From NCBI GenBank assembly GCA_900555195.1, contig USKC01000128.1:1-8250 (forward strand): a DNA stretch of 8,250 nt. Reading direction: 5' to 3'. A program made the position numbers and the translations under genes. This document shows positions 1 to 5,798 of this stretch, one piece after another. The first letter of the stretch is position 1. Each line of letters starts with the position of its first letter. A model generated the notes under the pieces. That model saw nothing but the letters and a program-made list of their open reading frames with translations. It made no database searches and was not told the origin of the DNA. Origin of the DNA: an uncultured Lachnospiraceae bacterium. GTDB taxonomy: Bacteria > Bacillota > Clostridia > Lachnospirales > Lachnospiraceae.

Positions 1-873
1 CTTTTCAATCGCAGGATTATGGTTATCCCCTCTCCAGCTCGCCTCAAAATTCAGCGTTTCTTCTTCGCCGTTTTCCTTTAGCAAAGGCACTACGGACAGA
101 TTTTTGGCATCAACAAAAAACCGAACTGTATATTCCGGCAATATGGAAATCCCCATGCCCGCCGATACCATGAACAGCAAGGTCTGCACCTCCCTCTCCC
201 TATACCTGATGCGCGGAACAAATCCGCCTCTGTTAAAACAGATCACCACTTCCTCCGCCTCTTCATCCGCCCGCCCTTTGGGCTGCATGATGATGAAATC
301 TTCTTCTTTTAGATCTCTGTAATGCAGATATTTTCTTTCCGCAAGCGGATGCCCCGGATACAGCACCGCCATAATCGGATAGGTCCGCAAAAACCGATGC
401 CGCAGATTCGGATAACTCTGCACATAAGGGGACAGGTTAAAAGCAATGTCACAGACCCCGTCTTCCAACGCTGTATACAGGGCACTCATATTGTCCCGCA
501 GCATGGTAATGGAAACGTTCGGATAACTTTCGTGAAATCGGCGGATGGTTTCAGAGAAGGGACTTTGTTCATATCCCCGGATAAAACCGATGGAAATGCT
601 GCCAAAGAATCCTTCCGCCGCCGAACGGGCCAATTTCACCGCCTCTTCCGAACGGTTCAGAATCTCCTTCACCTCGTTCAGATATACCTTCCCCGCAGGC
701 GTCATCTCCACATGGTGTTTGTCGCGTATAAACAGGGAAACGCCCAGATTTTCTTCCAGCGCTTTGATCTGCAGGGTCATGGCAGTCTGGGAAATGAAAC
801 ACTTCTTGGCCGCCTTCGTAAAATTCAGATTCTCCGCCACGCTCACAAAATATTCCAGTTGCTTCAGATTCAT
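1..873 (-). CDS. LysR-family transcriptional regulator (partial, 3' end cut by window edge)
   Basis: Seen: an open minus-strand frame of 291 codons reaches base 1 without a stop. It begins MNLKQLEYFVSVAENLNFTK, with the LysR winged helix-turn-helix at about residues 1-60 (the FTKAAKKCFISQTAMTLQIK part is the recognition helix region). A substrate-binding-like effector domain follows from about residue 90, and the visible end (SWRGDNHNPAIEK) resembles the usual C-terminus of the family. Family members are about 300 residues, so only around ten are probably missing. Start 873 is chosen because GGGAG lies 5 bases upstream; the in-frame ATG at 885 overlaps that site. Known: LysR proteins bind as tetramers and usually control a divergent target and themselves. 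Inference: it controls the divergent transporter-aminotransferase operon, with an effector probably linked to the amino acid handled there. The frame is open on the opposite strand in places, but those ORFs look like shadows. Confidence 0.93.
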   Translation of the reverse strand, partial: MNLKQLEYFVSVAENLNFTKAAKKCFISQTAMTLQIKALEENLGVSLFIRDKHHVEMTPAGKVYLNEVKEILNRSEEAVKLARSAAEGFFGSISIGFIRGYEQSPFSETIRRFHESYPNVSITMLRDNMSALYTALEDGVCDIAFNLSPYVQSYPNLRHRFLRTYPIMAVLYPGHPLAERKYLHYRDLKEEDFIIMQPKGRADEEAEEVVICFNRGGFVPRIRYREREVQTLLFMVSAGMGISILPEYTVRFFVDAKNLSVVPLLKENGEEETLNFEASWRGDNHNPAIEK

Positions 874-987
874 CTTTGCTCCCATCTGCGCGTCTCCGCA
901 CACCCATAAAACCTGGTGCAAAAGCAATTTTTCTTCGCCCTTTTGCCCTTATCGGAACGTTCTTAACTCCTATCTCAATGTTTTGTG

Positions 988-1002
988 ATAAGTTTTCCTT
1001 AT
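988..1002. promoter_or_regulatory. LysR box (T-N11-A dyad) in the divergent promoter region
   Basis: The sequence ATAAG-TTTTC-CTTAT is a perfect 5-bp dyad and contains T989-N11-A1001, the classical LysR recognition pattern. Its centre lies about 64 bases upstream of the predicted transporter start point, the usual place for the high-affinity LysR site. It also covers the predicted lysR start point and touches the lysR -10 box. Inference: one site could activate the transporter operon and repress lysR itself. Confidence 0.7.
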
Positions 1003-1035
1003 TATAAAATACATACTTTGAATTGGCAACCTTTC
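1001..1035 (-). promoter_or_regulatory. lysR promoter with GAAAGGTTGC element
   Basis: On the minus strand TTGCCA (1029-1024), a 17-base spacer and a perfect TATAAT (1006-1001) form a good SigA promoter, predicting a start near 994 and a leader of about 120 bases. The -35 box is embedded in GAAAGGTTGC (1035-1026). That same 10-mer sits at the same spacing in the hydrolase and acyltransferase promoters of this window. Confidence 0.65.
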
Positions 1036-1052
1036 ACTTTTTTCCGTATAAT
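1023..1052 (+). promoter_or_regulatory. Promoter of the ykvI-like transporter operon
   Basis: TTGGCA (1023-1028), an 18-base spacer and a perfect TATAAT (1047-1052) fit a SigA promoter with a start near 1059. The -35 box overlaps the lysR -35 box on the opposite strand almost completely (TTGGCAA reads TTGCCAA in reverse), so polymerases for the two genes should exclude each other. Confidence 0.65.
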
Positions 1053-1066
1053 CATAAACAGTAGGT

Positions 1067-1141
1067 TTACACCCTATGAATGGCTGCTGCCCATCAAGCA
1101 CAAGACGGCCAAATAGCAGCAGAACCGAGTAAAGGGTGTAA
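1067..1141 (+). promoter_or_regulatory. Structured leader with nested inverted repeats (unknown cis-regulatory RNA candidate)
   Basis: Outer arms TTACACCCT (1067-1075) and AGGGTGTAA (1133-1141) are a perfect 9-bp inverted repeat. Inside them CTGCTGC (1084-1090) pairs with GCAGCAG (1116-1122). The element begins about 8 bases after the predicted start point, so it would lie at the very 5' end of the transporter mRNA. I recognise no known riboswitch class or T-box in it, and no terminator follows before the gene. CTCC at 1158-1161 could pair with GGAG at 1195-1198 across the hairpin at 1172-1189, a possible but short way to mask the ribosome site. The same arms could instead be DNA operator halves. 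Confidence 0.4.
1076..1132 (+). CDS. Possible 18-residue leader peptide (uORF) ahead of the transporter
   Basis: ATG at 1076 opens a frame translated as MNGCCPSSTRRPNSSRTE that stops at TAA 1130-1132. It fills the interval between the two 9-bp arms exactly: the start codon follows the last base of the left arm and the stop codon precedes the first base of the right arm. The ribosome site is poor (AGG at 1063-1065, eleven bases upstream), so translation is uncertain. If translated, a ribosome would open the inner and outer stems, which could couple leader translation to transporter expression. Coincidence remains possible. Confidence 0.25.
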   Translation: MNGCCPSSTRRPNSSRTE

Positions 1142-1171
1142 GAAAAACACTTTCACTCTCCCTGATTTATA

Positions 1172-1189
1172 TGCGCGCCATAGCGCGCA
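1172..1189 (+). other. Hairpin directly upstream of the transporter ribosome binding site
   Basis: TGCGCGC (1172-1178) and GCGCGCA (1183-1189) form a perfect 7-bp stem with a CATA loop, ending 4 bases before the AGGAG site at 1194-1198. No T-run follows, so it is not a terminator. It contains the upstream in-frame ATG at 1171, which argues against that codon being the start. Confidence 0.5.
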
Positions 1190-1203
1190 GAATAGGAGCA
1201 AAC

Positions 1204-2349
1204 ATGAAAAAATTCAAGCAATTCTATGAGGGAACCTATGCGAGATACATACTCCCCGGCGTTCTCCTTCAGTCCGTGCTGATCGGAGGAGGCTATGCGA
1301 CCGGACGTGAAATCTATTCCTATGGCGCAAAATTCGGCGCTTATGGCTGGATTGCCGGGCTGGCCATCACGATCGGCTTTGCCCTGTTCGCCTTTCTCAC
1401 CTTTGAAATCTGCCGCATTTACAAAGTCTACGATTATAAAAATTATATCAAACAGGTCATCGGCCCCCTATGGCCCCTGATGGATGTGCTGACGATTCTG
1501 ATCGCTATCATGCTGATCGCCGTGATGGCGGCCGCTACAGGAAGTATCTTCGAACAGGTCGGCCTTCCGAATATTCTGGGAAGCGTCGTCATCGTCCTTC
1601 TATGCGGCCTTTTGAACTTCAAAGGCGCCAGAGTAATCGAGAAGTTTGAGTCTGTCGGAACCGTCCTTCTGTATGCTGGCTATATCCTGTTCACCATCGT
1701 TGTCCTTGTGAAAAAAGGCGGAAATATCGGCCATGTTTTCGCCACCATGGATACCAGCGCCTATGACGGGAACGTGACCGTCGCCCTGTGTGTCTGGACA
1801 GGAATTCTGTATGTGGCCTATAATATCAACTCCATACCGATGGGAATGTTTTCCCTCACCCGTCAGACAAAGAGGAAGGAAACCCTGATCTCCGGCATCA
1901 TCGCCGGGCTTTTGATGACAATTCCCTGGTTTCTCTCCTATTTTGCCATGATGTGTTTCTATGGGGATCTGTCCATCGTTGGCCCCGATGTGGATACGCC
2001 ATGGACGCAGATGATAGTCGCCGTGGACGGGGGCGTTCCTCTGTTGGTGTTGTTTAGCATCGTCATGGGCTGGACGCTGGTGGAGACGGCCACAGGCTGC
2101 ATCCATATGATTATCAACCGTTTTGATGTGGCTTTGGAAGAGAAGGGAAAGGGCAAGATGTCTGATGCCAAACGCGGCATTGTCACAGTAATCACTCTGA
2201 CCGCCGCCCTGCTGCTCTCCCGCGTCGGCATTGTCGCTCTGATCGAGCAGGGATACACCTTCCTCTCCTATGGATTCATCCTTTGTTACCTGCTTCCCAC
2301 CCTTCTGGTGGGCGGATACAAAATCATTCGTCATAAGAAGAACAAATAA
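1204..2349 (+). CDS. YkvI-like membrane transporter (predicted amino acid permease)
   Basis: The 381-residue product is highly hydrophobic with about ten predicted membrane helices, short charged loops and a basic C-terminal tail (KIIRHKKNK). The first helix (about 13-31) runs into a glycine-rich break, GGGYATG at 28-34, like the unwound substrate-binding helix of APC-superfamily transporters. The overall pattern matches the YkvI/COG3949 membrane proteins, whose substrates are not settled. Start 1204 is preferred over 1171 because AGGAG lies 5 bases before it and 1171 is inside a hairpin. It is the first gene of an operon with a D-amino-acid-aminotransferase-like enzyme and is divergent from a LysR regulator. 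Inference: it imports the amino acid that the enzyme transaminates. No truncation or missing segment is evident. Confidence 0.85.
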   Translation: MKKFKQFYEGTYARYILPGVLLQSVLIGGGYATGREIYSYGAKFGAYGWIAGLAITIGFALFAFLTFEICRIYKVYDYKNYIKQVIGPLWPLMDVLTILIAIMLIAVMAAATGSIFEQVGLPNILGSVVIVLLCGLLNFKGARVIEKFESVGTVLLYAGYILFTIVVLVKKGGNIGHVFATMDTSAYDGNVTVALCVWTGILYVAYNINSIPMGMFSLTRQTKRKETLISGIIAGLLMTIPWFLSYFAMMCFYGDLSIVGPDVDTPWTQMIVAVDGGVPLLVLFSIVMGWTLVETATGCIHMIINRFDVALEEKGKGKMSDAKRGIVTVITLTAALLLSRVGIVALIEQGYTFLSYGFILCYLLPTLLVGGYKIIRHKKNK

Positions 2350-2361
2350 ACCACGTCAACC

Positions 2362-2389
2362 AGCTTCCGGCCCATCATGGCCGGGAGCT
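2362..2389 (+). other. Intercistronic hairpin between transporter and aminotransferase genes
   Basis: AGCTTCCGGCC (2362-2372) and GGCCGGGAGCT (2379-2389) form an 11-bp stem with one G-U pair and a 6-base loop, starting 13 bases after the transporter stop. TTGAATATTTT follows, too broken a T-run for a strong terminator. It may partly terminate or protect the upstream mRNA and so set different levels of the two proteins. The ATG at 2377 lies in its loop and is not a believable start. Confidence 0.55.
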
Positions 2390-2401
2390 TTGAATATTTT
2401 C

Positions 2402-2414
2402 GCCGCTACGCGGC
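2402..2414 (+). other. Small hairpin just before the aminotransferase ribosome site
   Basis: GCCGC and GCGGC pair around a TAC loop, ending 5 bases before the GGAGG site at 2420-2424. It mirrors the hairpins at 1172-1189 and 5768-5784, which hold the same position relative to their ribosome sites. Confidence 0.4.
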
Positions 2415-2430
2415 AGAACGGAGGACAGTT

Positions 2431-3282
2431 ATGAAACATGTAGGATATTATAATGGCCAAATCGGGCCGCTGGAGGAAATGAAAATCCCCATGCTGGATC
2501 GGGCCGTTTATTTTGGGGACGGCTGCTATGATGCCACCACCTTTGCAAACAACCGCATTTTCGCCCTCAAGGATCATCTGGATCGCTTTTATAACAGCTG
2601 CAGACTGCTTGAGATTCCCTTTGATATGCCCAGGGAAGACCTGACCGCTGCCCTGATGCAGTGCATCGATGCCAATGAATTGGATCACGGAATGCTTTAC
2701 TGGCAGTGTTCCAGAGGCACCTATTACCGCGCGCATAATTTCCCTCCCGCTGAGATTAAGCCCAATCTAATGATTTTCACAGTGCCCTGCGAACTGATTC
2801 CGATGGATCAGACCTTCCGGCTGATTTCCATGGAGGATACGCGCTTTCTCCACTGCAATATCAAGACTCTGAACCTGATCCCCAGCGTCATCGCTTACCA
2901 GAGGTGTATAGAAGCCGGCTGCCAGGAAACTGTCTTCCATCGCGGTGACCGCGTCACAGAATGCGCCCACAGCAATGTGCTGATGATCAAAGATGGAGTC
3001 CTATGCACCCCGCCTCGCGATAATCTGATCCTTCCCGGAATTACACTGAAGCATCTTCTGGAACTGGCCACAGCAGAGGGTATCCCTGTTCGGGAAGCGC
3101 CCTTTACCATGGAAGAATTGAGGAATGCGGATGAAATCATCATTTCCAGTTCCGGCGGGCTGTGCATCGCCGCCACGGAATTGGACGGACAGCCTGTTGG
3201 AGGCAAGGATCCAAAAACCTTAAAAACCCTCCAGGATGCTTACACCGCATTCTATGCCAAGGATACCGGGCTCACCTGCTGA
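2431..3282 (+). CDS. dat: Class IV aminotransferase, D-amino acid aminotransferase type
   Basis: The 283-residue cytoplasmic PLP enzyme has the usual length of the family. Visible features are LDRAVYFGDGCYDAT at 22-36 (Y33 as substrate-side tyrosine), RGTYYRAH at 95-102 with R100 and H102 matching the carboxylate-binding pair of Bacillus D-amino acid aminotransferase, the PLP lysine K145 in NIKTLNL, E177 in RVTECAHSNV, and LPGIT at 201-205 for phosphate binding. Known: such enzymes exchange the amino group between D-amino acids and 2-oxo acids, typically D-alanine and 2-oxoglutarate giving D-glutamate. Branched-chain aminotransferases and aminodeoxychorismate lyase share the fold, but the R-x-H pair favours the D-specific type. 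Start 2431 has GGAGG 6 bases upstream, and the upstream in-frame ATG lies in a hairpin. It follows the transporter by 81 bases, probably in one operon. Its last 11 bases overlap the convergent hydrolase gene. Confidence 0.87.
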   Translation: MKHVGYYNGQIGPLEEMKIPMLDRAVYFGDGCYDATTFANNRIFALKDHLDRFYNSCRLLEIPFDMPREDLTAALMQCIDANELDHGMLYWQCSRGTYYRAHNFPPAEIKPNLMIFTVPCELIPMDQTFRLISMEDTRFLHCNIKTLNLIPSVIAYQRCIEAGCQETVFHRGDRVTECAHSNVLMIKDGVLCTPPRDNLILPGITLKHLLELATAEGIPVREAPFTMEELRNADEIIISSSGGLCIAATELDGQPVGGKDPKTLKTLQDAYTAFYAKDTGLTC

Positions 3283-4204
3283 TCTCAAAGATAAATTCCG
3301 CGCACCGTTCCATCGCGTCATAGGCGGTCTTAAAAGGGGACATCTGGAATACATGCCACATTCCTTCATATACATCTAATTTTACAGGCACATTCGCCTG
3401 AATCATCTTTTTGTGTAGGGCAGTAGAATCGCTTAAAAGGATCTCGTTGTTTCCCACCTGGATATAAGAAGGTGGGAAACCCTCCAGATCCGCAAACAGC
3501 GGAGATAGGTGAGGATCGCTATAATCCTGGCCCGCTGCATAATTTTCTGTCATATCCCGGAGGTATGTTTCATCCAAAACCGGATCCAGTTCTGCTCTGC
3601 TTTCATGGGATTTTCCTGAAGCAGTCATATCTGTCCAAGGGGAAAGCAGCACCAGCCCTCTTGGCAGAAGCCGCCTTTCTTCTTTTAATTTTAATGTCAA
3701 CGTCAAAGCCAAATTCCCTCCTGCGGAATCCCCCATCACGATCACATCCCTCGCTCCATATCCCAGAAGCATCAGATAGTTCCAGGCCTTCATCGCATCT
3801 TCAAGCGCAGCCGGATAAGGATGTTCCGGTGCCAGCCGATAATCAAAGCAAAACACATCCATTGAAGTGGAAGACGCAAGTTTGGTCGTCAATGTCCTGG
3901 CATAAATACAGCTACCCGTGGAATAACCGCCCCCGTGGCAATAAAGAATCACCTGCTTTTTCATATGAACCCGGTTCACACAGATCCATTCGCAGTGCAT
4001 TCCTTCCGCATCCACCGAACGGATATCCATATCCTTGCTTGCGCCCAGCAGCGCCCCAAAATAGTCCTGAGAATGCCGATGCTTTTCAAGATCCGCATTC
4101 TCCACCACACTATGGACACGTTTAATGAGTTTCATCAGATTTTGATTCTGTTCCTGATTTTGCATCTGTCTGGATTCGTTCCCTGTCTTCCGAAAAAGGG
4201 CCAT
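3272..4204 (-). CDS. Alpha/beta hydrolase of the hormone-sensitive lipase (HSL) family
   Basis: The 310-residue protein has a complete HSL-type esterase core: oxyanion-hole HGGG at 90-93, YRLAPEHPYPAALED at 122-136, nucleophile S160 in GDSAGG, an acidic residue E254 in VGNNEILLSD where many relatives have aspartate, and H284 in GMWHVF. All catalytic parts are present. The first 45 residues are polar and Gln/Asn-rich, with no signal peptide, so the enzyme is probably cytoplasmic. Start 4204 has GGAGG 7 bases upstream; an in-frame ATG at 4285 would add 27 unsupported residues and begin before the predicted promoter's start point. Known: the family hydrolyses carboxyl esters with short to medium acyl chains. 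Inference: divergence from an acyltransferase-membrane protein operon through mirrored promoters suggests it acts on the same acyl compound, for example as the opposing deacylase. The true substrate cannot be read from sequence. Confidence 0.92.
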   Translation of the reverse strand: MALFRKTGNESRQMQNQEQNQNLMKLIKRVHSVVENADLEKHRHSQDYFGALLGASKDMDIRSVDAEGMHCEWICVNRVHMKKQVILYCHGGGYSTGSCIYARTLTTKLASSTSMDVFCFDYRLAPEHPYPAALEDAMKAWNYLMLLGYGARDVIVMGDSAGGNLALTLTLKLKEERRLLPRGLVLLSPWTDMTASGKSHESRAELDPVLDETYLRDMTENYAAGQDYSDPHLSPLFADLEGFPPSYIQVGNNEILLSDSTALHKKMIQANVPVKLDVYEGMWHVFQMSPFKTAYDAMERCAEFIFEISR

Positions 4205-4256
4205 CTCTCTTCCTCCATCATGTGCATATTTTACTGATACCAACAAGAATACCCTC

Positions 4257-4291
4257 ATCATAACAGTGTAATCCTGATTATGCAACCTTTC
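4257..4291 (-). promoter_or_regulatory. Hydrolase promoter with GAAAGGTTGCAT element
   Basis: On the minus strand TTGCAT (4285-4280), a 17-base spacer and TATGAT (4262-4257) form the promoter. A TGT just before the -10 box makes it an extended -10 type. The weak -35 box is the end of GAAAGGTTGCAT (4291-4280), an exact mirror copy of the element on the acyltransferase side. The weak -35 suggests dependence on a protein binding there. Confidence 0.6.
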
Positions 4292-4353
4292 CGCGCGCAG
4301 ATCACAAGTCTGTCCCTTCCCTAGCCTGTGTTCCGGGCGTAGAAAGGTTGCAT
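4280..4353. repeat. Perfect 12-bp inverted repeat, arms 50 bp apart, in the divergent promoter region
   Basis: ATGCAACCTTTC at 4280-4291 and GAAAGGTTGCAT at 4342-4353 are exact reverse complements. Each arm covers the -35 region of one of two divergent promoters. Arm centres are 62 bp apart, close to six helical turns, so a protein bound to both arms would sit on the same DNA face. The lysR promoter holds a third, 10-base copy. This looks like a paired operator rather than an RNA hairpin, because both arms lie upstream of their start points. Confidence 0.65.
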
Positions 4354-4376
4354 ACGGGAATTGAAGCGCTTATAAT
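4342..4376 (+). promoter_or_regulatory. Acyltransferase operon promoter with GAAAGGTTGCAT element
   Basis: TTGCAT (4348-4353), a 17-base spacer and a perfect TATAAT (4371-4376) predict a start near 4383 and a very short leader of about 20 bases. The -35 box matches the consensus poorly and is the tail of GAAAGGTTGCAT (4342-4353), so this promoter may need an activator bound at the element or be blocked by a repressor there. Confidence 0.6.
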
Positions 4377-4402
4377 ATTTATGTAGAAGAGAGGAAAGAA
4401 TT

Positions 4403-5764
4403 ATGTCCATAAAGAATCACGGAGGCCATATTTTGCAAGATACATCCGCTCCGAAAACGCCGGCGCGCAAAGCTCCCGGGACGGGCGCTCAAGGCTGGTA
4501 TCGCCTGGATCTGTCCGCCATCGTATATCCTACCCTTCAGAGGAAGAACTTTTCTTCCGTTTACAGGTTGTCCGTGCTCCTGAAGGAGCCTATTCGGCCG
4601 GAAATCCTGCAGCAGGCGGTGGATATCGCGCTGAAGCGTTTTCCCACCTATAAAGTTGCGATCCACAAAGGTCTTTTCTGGCGTTATCTGGAACCGAATG
4701 ACCGTCCAGGTCCGTTTGTCATGCCGGATATTCATAATCCCTGCATGCCTATGTATTTTAAAGCCAACAACGGATATCTTCTGCGCGTCTATTACTATGA
4801 CCGCAGGATTTCTTTGGAATGTCATCACAGCCTTGGTGACGGAACCGGCGGAATGTGTGTGCTGCAGACCATCACAGCCGTATATCTAAGGCTTCTTGGC
4901 GCTTCCATTTCCAATGAAGGCTTTGTTCTTGACGTAAATGAAGAGCCGGATCCGGAGGAACTGGAAGATGCCTATATGCGTTATGCCAATGCCCGTGTAC
5001 GCCCTCCCCGCCCCGCGGAGAAAACCTATCGGGTACGCGGAACGCTGGAGCCTTTTCACACGTTCAATATCATTGACGGCATTCTGTCCGTAAAAGAAGT
5101 ATCCGCCGTGGCCAAGCGCTATCATGCCACAATCACGGAATATCTGAATTCCGTTCTTCTTTATGCATTGTTAAAAAAGCAGCTTGCAGAGCCGCACATC
5201 CGGTTCTACCCGGTTCGGATCGCCATGCCCGTGAATCTGCGCCGGCATTTTCCATCCAAAACGCTGCGCAATTTCATCACCATGGTCTATCCCTCCATCG
5301 ATCCACGGCTCGGGGACTACACCTTTGAGGAAATTGTGACGCAGGTTCATCATTTCATGCAATATTATATCAATGAAAAGTTTCTGCGAGGAGACATCAC
5401 CACCAACGCTGCCACCAAACGCAATCCCTTCATTCGTATCGTCCCTCTTTTTCTGAAAGATATCGTGGTGAGGACTTTTTACCGCAGGGTACAGGATAAG
5501 AATTCCTCTGCCGGGCTAACGAACATGGGCGCTCTGAAGGTTCCGGAGGATATGAAACCTTATATCGAACGCTTTGATATCTATATGGGGCAGCCTTTTT
5601 CTTCCCGTACCAACTGTGCTATTATCAGTTTTGAAGATATTTTGACCATAAACTTTGCCAGCTGCATCATTGAAGCAGATGTGGAACGCTTGTTCTTTCG
5701 TAAACTAGTGGAAGACGGCATTCATGTGACGATCGAAAGCAACCGCACCTTTTCTGATGAATAG
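4403..5764 (+). CDS. Condensation-like / alcohol acetyltransferase-like acyltransferase
   Basis: The 453-residue protein carries a perfect HHxxxDG catalytic motif, HHSLGDG at 141-147, preceded by the fold's typical start (an EILQQAVDIALKRFPTYK-type segment at about 67-84). This places it in the CoA-dependent acyltransferase/condensation superfamily, which includes alcohol acetyltransferases, wax-ester synthases and NRPS condensation domains. The DFGWG motif of condensation domains is not seen, and there is no carrier domain nearby, so a stand-alone O- or N-acyltransferase is more likely than peptide synthesis. No signal peptide or clear membrane helix is visible. The first 30 residues are polar and Pro/Ala-rich. 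AGGA lies 7 bases before the start. It is first in an operon with a zinc-ribbon membrane protein and is divergent from an esterase. Donor and acceptor are unknown; a lipid or alcohol acceptor near the membrane is a guess from context. Confidence 0.82.
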   Translation: MSIKNHGGHILQDTSAPKTPARKAPGTGAQGWYRLDLSAIVYPTLQRKNFSSVYRLSVLLKEPIRPEILQQAVDIALKRFPTYKVAIHKGLFWRYLEPNDRPGPFVMPDIHNPCMPMYFKANNGYLLRVYYYDRRISLECHHSLGDGTGGMCVLQTITAVYLRLLGASISNEGFVLDVNEEPDPEELEDAYMRYANARVRPPRPAEKTYRVRGTLEPFHTFNIIDGILSVKEVSAVAKRYHATITEYLNSVLLYALLKKQLAEPHIRFYPVRIAMPVNLRRHFPSKTLRNFITMVYPSIDPRLGDYTFEEIVTQVHHFMQYYINEKFLRGDITTNAATKRNPFIRIVPLFLKDIVVRTFYRRVQDKNSSAGLTNMGALKVPEDMKPYIERFDIYMGQPFSSRTNCAIISFEDILTINFASCIIEADVERLFFRKLVEDGIHVTIESNRTFSDE

Positions 5765-5767
5765 CAA

Positions 5768-5784
5768 GCCGTTTCCCAAACGGC
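5768..5784 (+). other. Intercistronic hairpin before the zinc-ribbon membrane protein gene
   Basis: GCCGTTT (5768-5774) and AAACGGC (5778-5784) form a perfect 7-bp stem with a CCC loop, beginning just after the acyltransferase stop and ending 5 bases before the GGAG site at 5790-5793. No T-run follows, so it is not a terminator. It may stabilise or process the operon mRNA. Confidence 0.5.
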
Positions 5785-5798
5785 AGATTGGAGTAATT

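Noticed and set aside
322..909. Long plus-strand and alternate minus-strand open frames across 104-988
   Set aside because: They overlay the minus-strand lysR gene, have no ribosome sites or family motifs, and encode low-complexity basic sequence. They are shadows of the real frame, which is open to the window edge.
1098..1110. Resemblance of ACAAGACGGC in the transporter leader to the conserved 3' part of guanidine-III riboswitches
   Set aside because: The pseudoknot partner segments expected upstream (a GCCGT-type strand and CCGG repeats) are absent, and the downstream gene is not a known guanidine exporter or carboxylase. The 10-base match is likely chance.
1600..2334. 244-codon minus-strand open frame inside the transporter gene
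   Set aside because: The product is a His/Gly/Gln-rich string without motifs, produced by antisense reading of hydrophobic codons. The plus-strand frame has a ribosome site, helices and operon context.
2350..2430. Possible strong terminator between transporter and aminotransferase
   Set aside because: The 11-bp stem is strong, but the following TTGAATATTTT is too interrupted. Close spacing and matching functions favour one operon with at most partial termination.
3472..4125. 217-codon plus-strand open frame opposite the hydrolase
   Set aside because: The product is Pro/Ser/His-rich without a domain. The minus strand encodes a complete esterase with all catalytic motifs.
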